From assembly GCA_963744905.1 (NCBI GenBank), contig CAVUUV010000003.1, positions 186,001 through 250,000 on the forward strand: a stretch of DNA of 64,000 nt, written 5' to 3'. How positions within the stretch are numbered: the stretch's first letter is position 1; each line of letters starts with the position of its first letter. The position numbers were made by a program, and so were the translations under genes. Shown here in pieces: positions 1 to 8,309 of this stretch. Under the pieces are notes generated by a model. That model saw only the letters and a list, made by a program, of their open reading frames with translations, was not told the origin of the DNA and made no database searches. Origin of the DNA: DATFFO01 sp963744905. Its GTDB lineage: Bacteria > Actinomycetota > Acidimicrobiia > Spongiisociales > ZC4RG35.

Positions 1-807
1 GCAGGCGGCATCCTGGGCTCGTTGGCTATCGTCGCCCTGGCCCTCTCCCTGTGGTGGCTGCGACCCGTCCCTGCCGTCACCACACCCCCCACCACGGTCC
101 TCTCCGCCCGGGCCCCGATCACCACCGTCACAACACGCCCCACCACCACAGTCGCAACTCTCCCCACCACCACCGTCACAACCCTCCCCACCACCACCGT
201 CGCAACTCTCCCCACCACCACCGTCACGACCCTCCCCACCACCACCGTCACGACCCTCCCCACCACCACCGTCACAACTCTCCCCACCACCACCGTGACC
301 ACGCTCGCCCCCCTGGTCATGTCGGCACACGGGCTGGGGGCGGCCCGCCTGGGAGACCCCTACGACGACACGGTTGCGGCGATCACCGATCGTCTCGGTA
401 GGCCCGACCATGACAGCGGCTGGATTCGCTCCGACTCGCCCCAGGTCGGAACCTGTCCCGGAACCATCGTCAGGGTGGTGCAGTGGCACAGCCTCCGCCT
501 CTTCTTCAGCGACGGCCCGACCGAATTCGGCGAGGACATCCGCCACTTCTTCTACTACAACCAGTCCATAGTCGACGCCGACGAACAGATCGACCTGGCC
601 ACCGAACAGGGGATACGGCTCGGCTCCACGGTGAGGGCACTGCGCCGCGTGTACGGAGAGAGCCTCACGATCGACGACTCCGTGCAATTCGGGATCAGCT
701 TCATGGTGGACACGGGTGGCTCCAGCCTCCTGTCGGGGACCCTCACCTCCGCCTCCCCCGAGGGCCTGGTCACGTCGATCGGAGGTGGCTTCGGCTGCGG
801 GGGGTGA
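1..807 (+). CDS. Membrane-anchored protein with Thr/Pro octapeptide linker, start outside window
   Basis: The reading frame is open from the first base, so the true start probably lies upstream. The visible N-terminus is a hydrophobic segment ending in WWLRP, which looks like a membrane anchor. It is followed by a Thr/Pro linker of seven tandem octapeptides (LPTTTVTT type) and a C-terminal domain of about 165 residues containing two Cys (in GTCPGT and GFGCGG). I do not recognise the C-terminal domain. Inference: an extracellular domain held away from the membrane by a flexible linker. A TTG at 22 is a possible internal start, but the upstream residues AGGILGS extend the hydrophobic segment naturally. 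Confidence 0.6.
   Translation, partial: AGGILGSLAIVALALSLWWLRPVPAVTTPPTTVLSARAPITTVTTRPTTTVATLPTTTVTTLPTTTVATLPTTTVTTLPTTTVTTLPTTTVTTLPTTTVTTLAPLVMSAHGLGAARLGDPYDDTVAAITDRLGRPDHDSGWIRSDSPQVGTCPGTIVRVVQWHSLRLFFSDGPTEFGEDIRHFFYYNQSIVDADEQIDLATEQGIRLGSTVRALRRVYGESLTIDDSVQFGISFMVDTGGSSLLSGTLTSASPEGLVTSIGGGFGCGG
136..303 (+). repeat. In-frame 24-bp minisatellite, seven units
   Basis: Seven consecutive 24-nt units each encode the octapeptide (L/R)PTTTV(T/A)T. Units differ by a few bases, for example ACA/ACG third positions and Ala/Thr at one site. The length is a multiple of three, so copy-number change would lengthen or shorten the linker without a frameshift. Confidence 0.9.
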
Positions 808-851
808 AGCTGAGCCGACATCCTATGGAGGAGGGGCGTAGGCTCGACACT

Positions 852-1244
852 ATGACGGAGATCATCGTCAGGGTCGAGAACCGTCCCGGCCGGCTGGCCG
901 CCATCACCGAGATACTGGGAGGGGCCGGGGTCAACATCGAGGCACTGGCTGCATACGGCCAGGACGGCCAGGGCGTGCTCCGGCTGATCGTCGACGACGC
1001 CCGCACCGCTCGCCGGGTCCTGTCAGAGGCCGGGCTGCGGATCAGCGAGAACACGGTCCTGACTGCCCGCCTCCGCAACGAACCCGGAGCGCTGGCGGCG
1101 GTGACCCGCCGCCTGGCGGACGCCGACGTCAACATCGAAGCCCTCTACGTGCTGGCCACCTCTCCAGATGGGATAGAGGTGGCCATGGCCCTGGACGGGG
1201 ACCTCAGCGCCGTGCCCAGCCTGCCGGTACACGGCAACCTCTGA
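852..1244 (+). CDS. Tandem ACT-domain amino-acid-binding protein
   Basis: A 130-residue protein made of two ACT domains. The first starts at about residue 4 (VRVENRPGRLAAITEIL, then GVNIEAL) and the second at about residue 72 (ARLRNEPGALAAVTRRL, then DVNIEALYV). ACT pairs bind amino acids and act as allosteric or regulatory modules. No enzymatic domain is attached, so this is a free-standing ACT protein. The ATG at 852 begins directly with the first beta strand. The frame is also open upstream through the previous gene's antisense-free region, but that stretch shows no domain. The target is unknown. Confidence 0.85.
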   Translation: MTEIIVRVENRPGRLAAITEILGGAGVNIEALAAYGQDGQGVLRLIVDDARTARRVLSEAGLRISENTVLTARLRNEPGALAAVTRRLADADVNIEALYVLATSPDGIEVAMALDGDLSAVPSLPVHGNL

Positions 1245-1310
1245 GGTCAGCGGGACCGGCGTCGAGGCCGGGTAGTTTGCCTAGGGCCACCCACCACTAG
1301 CATCCCTGCG

Positions 1311-2432
1311 ATGCGCACCCGACTCCTGGTAGGGCTCGTCGTCGTCCTCGCCGCCTGCAGCGGCGCCGCCGCCGAGACCACCCTCAGCACCAGCACCACC
1401 ACCAGCACGACCACCACCACCACCTCCTCGACCACGACCACCACCCGGGCCACGACCACCACGGTCGACACCAGGCCCCGCTCACCCATCAACGGCCTCC
1501 CCGTCGACGATCCTTCCCTGCTCGACCGCCGCGTCCTGGCGGTGAAGATCGACAATCACTGGGATGCCCGCCCCCAATCGGGGATCCTGCAGGCCGATGC
1601 CGTGTTCGAGATCCGGGTCGAAGGAGGCCTGACCCGGTTCATGCCGGTTTTTCATGACACCGACTCCGAGATGCTGGGACCGATCCGTTCCGGTCGCCCG
1701 GCCGACGCCGCCATCGTCCGTCCCCTCGACGCCACCCTGTTCATCAGCGGCGGCCAGGCATGGGTGAAAGCGGGAATCAAGGCTCTGGGGGTGCCCTACA
1801 TCTCCGATCCCCGCCCGGGAATGTTCCGCATCCACACCCGGTTTGCCCCCCACAACCTGTACGGAGACACCACCGTGCTCCGTCAGGTGGCCGACGATCG
1901 GGGCATCCCCGACGACCCTCCCCCTGTGGCTATGTGGAAATTCGGTGATCTTCCGGCCGGGGGCGAAGGGGCCAGTCAGGTCTCATTCACCTTCTCCCGC
2001 TCCACCAAGACCGCCTGGACCTGGGACGGGACCCAGTACCTGCGCTCCATAAACGGCGATGAGTCGGATTGGGTCAAGCCCGATGGCAGCACCGAGCGGA
2101 TTCACGTCGACCTGCTGGTGGCGATCGTGGGCCGCCAGTACACCGCCTCGCCCCCGTCGGGCTACTCGGGTTCGTCCGTGCCGGCCACCGATACCACCGG
2201 CACGGGCCCCGCCTACGTGTTCGCCGGCGGCAAGGTGGTGAGCGGGACCTGGTCCCGCTCGACGGCCACCGACCCGTTCGTGCTGACCACCGACGACGGC
2301 CAGGACCTGCTGGTGCCGCCCGGCAAGCCCTGGATCTCCATCGTGCCCGACACGGGTGAGGTCGCCTGGGACAACCCACCGGTGACCACCACCAGCACCA
2401 CGGTCACCTCCACCACCGGCAGCGGCGGGTGA
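1311..2432 (+). CDS. DUF3048 domain lipoprotein (YerB-like)
   Basis: The 373-residue precursor has a lipoprotein signal peptide with lipobox LAAC (lipidated Cys at residue 16). A Thr/Ser-rich linker of about 40 residues follows, then a DUF3048 N-terminal domain (from about residue 62: NGLPVDD, AVKIDNH, QADAVFEIRVEGGLTRF, GPIRSGR) and a DUF3048 C-terminal domain. YerB-like proteins sit on the outer face of the membrane and have no established biochemical role. A second Thr-rich tail (TTTSTTVTSTT) closes the protein. The stop overlaps the next gene's GTG start in a GTGA, implying co-transcription with the amidase. Confidence 0.85.
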   Translation: MRTRLLVGLVVVLAACSGAAAETTLSTSTTTSTTTTTTSSTTTTTRATTTTVDTRPRSPINGLPVDDPSLLDRRVLAVKIDNHWDARPQSGILQADAVFEIRVEGGLTRFMPVFHDTDSEMLGPIRSGRPADAAIVRPLDATLFISGGQAWVKAGIKALGVPYISDPRPGMFRIHTRFAPHNLYGDTTVLRQVADDRGIPDDPPPVAMWKFGDLPAGGEGASQVSFTFSRSTKTAWTWDGTQYLRSINGDESDWVKPDGSTERIHVDLLVAIVGRQYTASPPSGYSGSSVPATDTTGTGPAYVFAGGKVVSGTWSRSTATDPFVLTTDDGQDLLVPPGKPWISIVPDTGEVAWDNPPVTTTSTTVTSTTGSGG

Positions 2433-3763
2433 GACCGACCGGGACCGAGCTGGCCCGGAGGGTACGGGACGGCACGGTCTCGGCCACCGAAGCCGTCGAC
2501 GCCGCGTTGGAGGCGGCACGGAACGATCCCGACAACGCCTTCACCTCAGTCGACGAACGAGCCGCCCGACCGGCCGGACGAGCCGGAGGAGCGCTGGCCG
2601 GAGTGCCGATCGCGGTGAAGGACCTGATCGATCACTCAGGCCGGATCACGACCGCCGGTTCAGCCTTCTACCGCCATGCCCCCGATCGCACCGCCTCCGC
2701 TCTGCGCCGGCTGGAAGAGGAGGGTGCGGTGGTGGTGGGTCGGACCGGACTGCACGAGTTCGCCTTCGGATTCAGTTCCGAGAATCCCTGGTTCGGGCCG
2801 GTTCACAACCCGTGGGATTCCCGGCTGTCGCCGGGGGGATCGTCGGGGGGATCGGCCGCGGCCGTGGCAGCCGGGATCGTCCCTATCGCTCTCGGCACCG
2901 ACACCGGCGGCTCCATCCGCGTCCCGGCGGCGCTGTGCGCCGTGACCGGACTCAAGGTGTCCCATGGCCTCATCCCCCTCGATGGGGTCTTTCCACTCGT
3001 GCCCTCCCTCGACACGGTCGGCGTCATCGCCGGATCCCTCCTCGACCTGGAAACCGCCACCCGGATCATGGCCGGGTCGCGCTGGACGGAACCGGCGGAG
3101 GAAAGCGATCCGATCCGCCTGGTGGTGCCCTCGCAGTGGGTGGGCAGCGCCCCGATCGACGACCTCGTGGCCACAGCTTTCGACCGCTTCATCGACGGTG
3201 CTCGCGACACCGGGATCGAGGTCACCGAGGCCGACCTCGCCGACCTGGTCCCCTCTTCGCTCCAGGGGACGCTGATCGGGCCCGAGGTCGAACAGGTCCA
3301 TGGCGCCTGGCGGAAGGAGGGCAGACCCTACGGCGCCGATGTGGGTGCCCGGATCGACTCGGCCCTGTCCGTCACGGAAGCCGAGGCCCGCTCCGCCCGG
3401 GACTGGCGGCGGGTCGTCACCGCCTCCATGACCCGGGCCACCTCGGCCGGACAGTTGCTCATCACCCCGACGGTGCCGGCCCTGGACAAGGTGATCGGCC
3501 AGGAGCGGATCGGCAACCACCACTACCGGGCCGTGTTGTCCTGGTTCACCGCCCTGGTCAACACGGCCGGGCTCCCTGCGCTGAGCATGCCCCTGAGGGA
3601 CGGACCGGGCCGGCCTCCCTCTCTCCAGCTCATCGGCGCCCCCGGCTCGGAGGCCCGGCTGCTCTCCGTGGCCCGGAGGCTGGAGAGGGAAGGTCTTCTG
3701 GAAGTACCGGGCCGGGCCGGACACCATTTGGGTCCCTGGTCCTCGGAGGGTTCTTCTGAATGA
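2429..3763 (+). CDS. Amidase signature enzyme
   Basis: This 444-residue protein belongs to the amidase signature family (GatA, AtzF, acylamidases). The Ser-cisSer-Lys triad is visible: Lys in VPIAVKDLID, the Gly/Ser-rich stretch SPGGSSGGSAAAVAAG, and the nucleophile region GTDTGGSIRVPA. It hydrolyses a carboxamide bond; the substrate cannot be read from sequence. No gatB or gatC is adjacent, so a free-standing amidase is more likely than GatA of the Glu/Asp-tRNA amidotransferase. The GTG start lies in a GTGA overlap with the DUF3048 gene. Confidence 0.85.
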   Translation: MRPTGTELARRVRDGTVSATEAVDAALEAARNDPDNAFTSVDERAARPAGRAGGALAGVPIAVKDLIDHSGRITTAGSAFYRHAPDRTASALRRLEEEGAVVVGRTGLHEFAFGFSSENPWFGPVHNPWDSRLSPGGSSGGSAAAVAAGIVPIALGTDTGGSIRVPAALCAVTGLKVSHGLIPLDGVFPLVPSLDTVGVIAGSLLDLETATRIMAGSRWTEPAEESDPIRLVVPSQWVGSAPIDDLVATAFDRFIDGARDTGIEVTEADLADLVPSSLQGTLIGPEVEQVHGAWRKEGRPYGADVGARIDSALSVTEAEARSARDWRRVVTASMTRATSAGQLLITPTVPALDKVIGQERIGNHHYRAVLSWFTALVNTAGLPALSMPLRDGPGRPPSLQLIGAPGSEARLLSVARRLEREGLLEVPGRAGHHLGPWSSEGSSE

Positions 3764-3777
3764 ACCAGCAACGGCCT

Positions 3778-3783
3778 TACAAT
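3778..3783 (+). promoter_or_regulatory. Possible -10 element upstream of korA
   Basis: TACAAT lies about 100 bp upstream of the korA start in the amidase-korA gap and differs from TATAAT at one position. No convincing -35 hexamer is seen 16-18 bp upstream (the best is TTCTGA). Confidence 0.25.
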
Positions 3784-3880
3784 ACTTGTTGGTGCGTGGC
3801 GAAGCGGTCGAGTCGCAGCCCCGGGCTGCCGATACTCAGACCGCGTTCGACCACGCTTCAGCTACAAGGAAGTGATTGAC

Positions 3881-5791
3881 GTGGCAGATCAGGCCACCGA
3901 AGCCCCCACTACGAACCCCTTGAACACAGCGCCCTCCGAAACCTCGACCACCACCCTGGACAGGGTGGTCATCCGCTTCGCCGGTGACTCCGGAGACGGG
4001 ATGCAGGTGGCAGGAGCCCGCTTCACCGATGCGTCGGCCGCATTCGGGAACGACCTGGCGACTCTGCCGGTGTTCCCGGCCGAGATTCGTGCCCCCGCCG
4101 GCACCCTTCCCGGGGTATCTTCGTTCCAGGTTCAGATCGCCGACTTCGACATCCTCACGGCCGGCGACGCCCCCGACTGCCTGGTGGCGATGAACCCGGC
4201 CGCCCTGCAGAAGAACCTGGGCGACCTGCGCGACGGCGGCACCTTGATCGTCAACACCGAGGCCTTCGACGAGCGCAACCTGGCCAAAGCCGGGTTCGAG
4301 GCCAATCCACTGGAGGACGGCACCCTGACCGGCTACCGGGTCATCGAGGTGCCGATGGAGTCACTCACCAAGGAAGCAGTCAAGGACACCGGCGTCACCG
4401 GCCGTGAGGTACTGAGGTCGAAGAACTTCTTCGCCCTTGGCCTGCTGGCGTGGCTGTTCCACCGACCCACCGATCCCACCATCGAGTGGGCGGAGGCCAA
4501 GTTCAAGGCCAAGCCGGAGGTGGCAGCCGCCAACGTCGCCGCCTTCAAGGCGGGTTACAACTTCGGGATCACGACCGAGGCCACCCGGGTCACCTTCGAG
4601 GTCAAGCCGGCCACTCTCCCCCCCGGCACCTACACCAACGTCACCGGCAACACCGCCCTGGCCTGGGGGCTGATCGCCGCCGCCAGGGCTGCCGACCTCC
4701 CCCTGTTCTACGGGACGTATCCGATCACGCCCGCCTCCGACATACTCCACGAGCTGTCCCGGCGCCGGAACTTCGGAGTGAAGACCTTCCAGGCCGAGGA
4801 CGAGATCGCCGCCATCGGCTCGGTGGTGGGAGCCGCCTTCGCCGGAAACCTGGCGGTGACGGGGTCCTCCGGACCCGGTATCGCCCTCAAGTCCGAAGGC
4901 ATCTCGCTGGCCTTCCAGGTCGAGTTGCCGCTCATCGTGGTGGACGTGCAGCGGGCCGGGCCGTCGACGGGCATGCCCACCAAGCCCGAACAGTCGGATC
5001 TTCTCTTCTCCATCTATGGACGACACGGCGAGTCGCCTCTGCCCGTCGTGGCGGTGGCCTCGCCCGCCGATGCGTTTCTGGCCGCCGTGGAGGCGGCCCG
5101 GCTGGCAGTCAAGTACATGACACCGGTGCTGCTGCTGTCCGACAACCACATCGCCAACGGATCCGAGCCCTGGCTGCTCCCCGACCTGTCCCAGCTTCCC
5201 GACATCTCGGTTCCCTTCGCCACCACTTCCAACACCGACAACGGGTTCCTGCCCTACATGCGGGACTTCGAGACCTTCTCCCGTCCCTGGGCCATCCCCG
5301 GCACGCCGGGCCTGGAGCACCGCCTGGGCGGGCTGGAGAAGGAAGCCAACACCGGCAACGTCAGCTACGACCCCACCAACCACCAGCTGATGACCGACAG
5401 CCGGGCATGGAAGATCGCCAACATCGCCAACGACATCGAACCGGTCTCTGTGGACCGGGCCGACCCCGACGCCGACGGCGACATCCTGGTACTCGGGTGG
5501 GGCTCGACGTACGGTTCCAACCGGGCCGCGGTGCGCCGATGCCGCAATGCCGGCACGTCCGTGGACATGGCGCACCTGCGCCACCTCAACCCCTTCCCGG
5601 CCAACCTGGGCGACGTACTGCGCCGCTACGACCGCGTGCTCATACCCGAGCTCAACAGCGGCCACCTGTTGCGACTCATCAGGGCCGAGTTCCTGATCGA
5701 TGCCCACGGGCTCAACAAGGTGGCGGGTGAACCGTTTCACATCTCCGAAATCGAAGCCAAGATCAATCAAATCCTGGAGCAGGCACGATGA
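3881..5791 (+). CDS. korA: 2-oxoacid:ferredoxin oxidoreductase subunit alpha
   Basis: With korB this should form an actinobacterial-type 2-oxoglutarate:ferredoxin oxidoreductase, which oxidatively decarboxylates a 2-oxoacid (probably 2-oxoglutarate, in the TCA cycle) to the acyl-CoA while reducing ferredoxin. The N-terminal ~190 residues are the gamma domain (RFAGDSGDGMQVAG, then PVFPAEIRAPAGT). The pyrimidine-binding domain follows (GTYPITPASDILHEL, FQAEDEIAAIGSVVGAAFAG, SGPGIALKSE), then the C-terminal domain II. Two in-frame GTG codons exist at 3872 and 3881. The AAGGA at 3866-3870 is 1 nt from the first and 10 nt from the second, so 3881 is chosen (637 residues, starting MADQATEAP). The stop overlaps korB in ATGA. 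Confidence 0.92.
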   Translation: MADQATEAPTTNPLNTAPSETSTTTLDRVVIRFAGDSGDGMQVAGARFTDASAAFGNDLATLPVFPAEIRAPAGTLPGVSSFQVQIADFDILTAGDAPDCLVAMNPAALQKNLGDLRDGGTLIVNTEAFDERNLAKAGFEANPLEDGTLTGYRVIEVPMESLTKEAVKDTGVTGREVLRSKNFFALGLLAWLFHRPTDPTIEWAEAKFKAKPEVAAANVAAFKAGYNFGITTEATRVTFEVKPATLPPGTYTNVTGNTALAWGLIAAARAADLPLFYGTYPITPASDILHELSRRRNFGVKTFQAEDEIAAIGSVVGAAFAGNLAVTGSSGPGIALKSEGISLAFQVELPLIVVDVQRAGPSTGMPTKPEQSDLLFSIYGRHGESPLPVVAVASPADAFLAAVEAARLAVKYMTPVLLLSDNHIANGSEPWLLPDLSQLPDISVPFATTSNTDNGFLPYMRDFETFSRPWAIPGTPGLEHRLGGLEKEANTGNVSYDPTNHQLMTDSRAWKIANIANDIEPVSVDRADPDADGDILVLGWGSTYGSNRAAVRRCRNAGTSVDMAHLRHLNPFPANLGDVLRRYDRVLIPELNSGHLLRLIRAEFLIDAHGLNKVAGEPFHISEIEAKINQILEQAR

Positions 5792-6864
5792 CGACTACCC
5801 AGATACCCATCACCCACACCCGGGCCGACTTCCAGACCGATCAGGAGGTTCGCTGGTGCCCGGGCTGCGGGGACTACACGATCCTCGCCTCGGTGCAGAA
5901 CTTCCTGGCCACCCTCGATCGGCCCCGGGAGAACTTCGTGTTCATCTCGGGAATCGGATGCTCGTCCCGCTTCCCCTACTACATGAACACGTACGGGATG
6001 CACTCGATTCACGGACGGGCCCCGGCCATCGCCACCGGCATCGCCACCACCCGACCGGACCTATCGGTATGGGTGATCACCGGTGACGGCGATGCGCTAT
6101 CGATCGGTGGCAATCACCTCATCCACGCCCTGCGTCGCAATGTCAACCTCAAGATCCTGCTGTTCAACAACCAGATCTACGGGCTTACCAAGGGCCAGTA
6201 CTCGCCCACTTCCGAGGAGGGGAAGAGAACGAAATCGTCCCCGATGGGATCGATCGACCATCCCTTCAACCCGGTCAGCCTGGCCCTGGGAGCGGAGGCA
6301 TCGTTCGTGGCCCGTACCCTGGACATGGACCGTACTCACACCACCCAGATCCTCGAGGCCGCCTACCGTCACAAGGGCACCGCCTTCATCGAGATCTACC
6401 AGAACTGCAACGTCTTCAACGACAAGGCATTCATCCAGCTCACCGGCAAGCAGGAGCGGGCCTACAACCGCATCAACCTGGAGCACGGCCAACCCGTCAC
6501 CTTCGGCCCCGACGACGAGAAGGCGGTCATCGTCGACGGGCTGGCAGCCCGGGTGGTCGACACCAAGAGCGTCGACCCCTCCCGCATCCTGGTTCACGAC
6601 GAGACCCGGCCTGATCCCTCGGTGGCATTCGCCCTCTCCCGCCTTTCCCACGGGCCCTACGGACCCACCCCGCTGGGAATCTTCCGTCGCGTCCAGCGCC
6701 CCACCTACGAGAGCATCCTCGAACAGCAGGTGGCGGACGCCCAGGAAAAGCAGGGACCCGGCGACCTGGCCCAGCTGATCCGCTCCTCGGGAACCTGGAC
6801 CGTCGACGCCAGCGGCCATCCCGACGCCGCCAACGGGCACAACCCATCCTCCAACGGCGGCTGA
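5788..6864 (+). CDS. korB: 2-oxoacid:ferredoxin oxidoreductase subunit beta
   Basis: The thiamine-pyrophosphate-binding partner of korA, 358 residues. The N-terminal CPGCGDYTIL carries cysteines of the iron-sulfur/TPP region. The TPP/Mg motif runs from ITGDGDALSIGGNH to the downstream NN (ILLFNNQIYGLTKGQ), followed by SPTSEEGKRTKSSPMGS, typical of the 2-oxoglutarate/pyruvate ferredoxin oxidoreductase beta family. The ATGA overlap with korA indicates translational coupling. No separate gamma or delta subunit is present, fitting the two-subunit kind used by mycobacteria. Just downstream the region is occupied by two MITE copies. Confidence 0.92.
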   Translation: MTTTQIPITHTRADFQTDQEVRWCPGCGDYTILASVQNFLATLDRPRENFVFISGIGCSSRFPYYMNTYGMHSIHGRAPAIATGIATTRPDLSVWVITGDGDALSIGGNHLIHALRRNVNLKILLFNNQIYGLTKGQYSPTSEEGKRTKSSPMGSIDHPFNPVSLALGAEASFVARTLDMDRTHTTQILEAAYRHKGTAFIEIYQNCNVFNDKAFIQLTGKQERAYNRINLEHGQPVTFGPDDEKAVIVDGLAARVVDTKSVDPSRILVHDETRPDPSVAFALSRLSHGPYGPTPLGIFRRVQRPTYESILEQQVADAQEKQGPGDLAQLIRSSGTWTVDASGHPDAANGHNPSSNGG

Positions 6865-6950
6865 CCCGCCCCCGACGCCGTCCTCACTTTGTAGGCCGTG
6901 GCCGCCCCGGATCTGGTGGCGCACCACTTGCCTCGTCGGTTGAGGATCCC

Positions 6951-7118
6951 CTAGGAGCCTGTTGGATAATGCCGTTGCTCGGATTGGCGGCCAGGCGCGC
7001 CAGCCGCAAGGCCGAGGTTTCGCCACTCCTTGTGCCGGAATGGCGGGGCCGAGAACGCAGTGGGTGGTGATGCATGGTCGTCAAGATGGGTGACATGCAT
7101 TGTTCAACGGGTTCCTAG
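6951..7118 (+). mobile_element. MITE-like element, copy 1, with CTAG flanks
   Basis: A 160-bp core (6955-7114) is flanked by CTAG on both sides (6951-6954 and 7115-7118). Its ends are imperfect 17-18-bp inverted repeats of consensus GAGCCYGTTGRAYAATGC. It is nearly identical to copies at 7119-7278 and 50746-50905. It encodes no transposase. CTAG fits a YTAR 4-bp target duplication like that of the IS5 group; the family assignment is inference. The right end carries GGTTCC where the other two copies have GGCTCC. Confidence 0.85.
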
Positions 7119-7282
7119 GAGCCTGTTGGATGATGCCGTTGCTCGGATTGGCGGCCAGGCGCGCCAGCCGCAAGGCCGAGGTTTCGCCACTCCTTGTGCC
7201 GGAATGGCGGGGCCGAGAACGCAGTGGGTGGTGATGCATGGTCGTCAAGATGGGTGACATGCATTGTTCAACGGGCTCCTAG
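7115..7282 (+). mobile_element. MITE-like element, copy 2, tandem with copy 1
   Basis: The 160-bp core (7119-7278) directly follows copy 1 in the same orientation, and the two share a single CTAG at 7115-7118. A further CTAG lies at 7279-7282. It differs from copy 1 at a handful of bases (for example GGATGATGCC against GGATAATGCC). It ends 4 bp before the tdh stop codon. The unit period is exactly 164 bp (160-bp core plus one CTAG). Confidence 0.85.
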
Positions 7283-7286
7283 CCCC

Positions 7287-8309
7287 TCACCATTCCAGCA
7301 GGACCTTGCCCGACTGACCGGAGCCGACCAGGTCGAACGCCTTCTGATAGTCCTCGGCCCCGAAGCGATGGGTTATGACCGGTTCCACGTCGAGGCCGCT
7401 CTGGAGCATGGCCGACATCTTGTACCAGGTCTCGAATATGCGCCTCCCGTAGATGCCGCGCATGGTCAGCCCCTTGAAAATGACCTCACTCATCTCGAGT
7501 TTGACGTCGCCGGTCGGTATTCCCAGCACTGCCACCCGCCCGCCGTGGTTCATCACCTCGAGCAGCTGGTTGAAGGCGGACTCGTTGCCCGACATCTCCA
7601 GCCCCACATCGAAGCCTTCTGTCATACCCAGCCCGGTCATGGCCTCAACCGGGCTGTGTTGGGTCACGTCCAGGGCCCGATCGACCCCCATCCGGGCGGC
7701 CAGGTCGAGCCGGTACTGGTTCACGTCCGTTATCACGATGAAACGAGCGCCGATGTGGCGAACGATGGCGGCGGACATGATCCCGATGGGGCCCGCCCCG
7801 GTGATGAGCACGTCTTCTCCCACCACGTCGAAAGCGAGGGCGGTGTGAGTGGCATTACCCAGTGGGTCGAGAACGGCCGCCACGTCGTCGGAGATGTGGT
7901 CCGGCACCGGAAAGACGTTGGAAGCCGGCAAGGACAGGTATTCGGCGAAGGCCCCGGGCCGGCTGACACCCACCGAACGATGGTTGTGGCAGAATTCCCG
8001 TCGCCCGCCCCGGCAGTTGCGGCAATGTCCACAGGTGATGTGGCCCTCGCCCGAGACCCGCTCTCCCACCGCCAGCCCCTCCACGTTGGTCCCCAGGGCC
8101 TCGATGACACCGGTGAACTCATGGCCCACCACCATCGGCACCGGGATGGTCTGGGCCGCCCACGGGTCCCAGGACAGGATGTGGAGATCGGTCCCGCATA
8201 TCGACGTCTTCTTGATCCTGATCAGCACGTCGTCGGGGCCGATCTCGGGCACGGGAACATCGTCCAGCCACAACCCCGGCTCGGGCCGGGCCTTGACCAG
8301 GGCCCTCAT
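7287..8309 (-). CDS. tdh: L-threonine 3-dehydrogenase
   Basis: A zinc-dependent medium-chain dehydrogenase that oxidises L-threonine with NAD+ to 2-amino-3-oxobutyrate. At 340 residues it matches E. coli Tdh (341). Visible motifs: catalytic zinc region KKTSICGTDLHI and GHEFTG, structural zinc cysteines in HITCGHCRNCRGGRREFC, and nucleotide-binding GAGPIGIMSA. The ATG at 8309 overlaps the kbl stop in ATGA, so the product of Tdh is passed to Kbl within one operon (threonine to glycine plus acetyl-CoA). The start is fixed by MRALVKARPEPGLWL, the normal N-terminus of the family. Confidence 0.95.
   Translation of the reverse strand: MRALVKARPEPGLWLDDVPVPEIGPDDVLIRIKKTSICGTDLHILSWDPWAAQTIPVPMVVGHEFTGVIEALGTNVEGLAVGERVSGEGHITCGHCRNCRGGRREFCHNHRSVGVSRPGAFAEYLSLPASNVFPVPDHISDDVAAVLDPLGNATHTALAFDVVGEDVLITGAGPIGIMSAAIVRHIGARFIVITDVNQYRLDLAARMGVDRALDVTQHSPVEAMTGLGMTEGFDVGLEMSGNESAFNQLLEVMNHGGRVAVLGIPTGDVKLEMSEVIFKGLTMRGIYGRRIFETWYKMSAMLQSGLDVEPVITHRFGAEDYQKAFDLVGSGQSGKVLLEW

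Noticed and set aside
2429..3763. Amidase considered as GatA of the tRNA amidotransferase
   Set aside because: No gatB or gatC neighbour, and linkage to a DUF3048 lipoprotein; sequence alone does not support GatA specificity.
4361..5770. A 469-codon minus-strand open frame opposite korA
   Set aside because: No recognisable domain, and korA motifs account for this DNA in full.
7030..7257. Small plus-strand open frame spanning the tandem MITE copies
   Set aside because: It repeats the element sequence and contains no domain; the element shows no transposase coding capacity.
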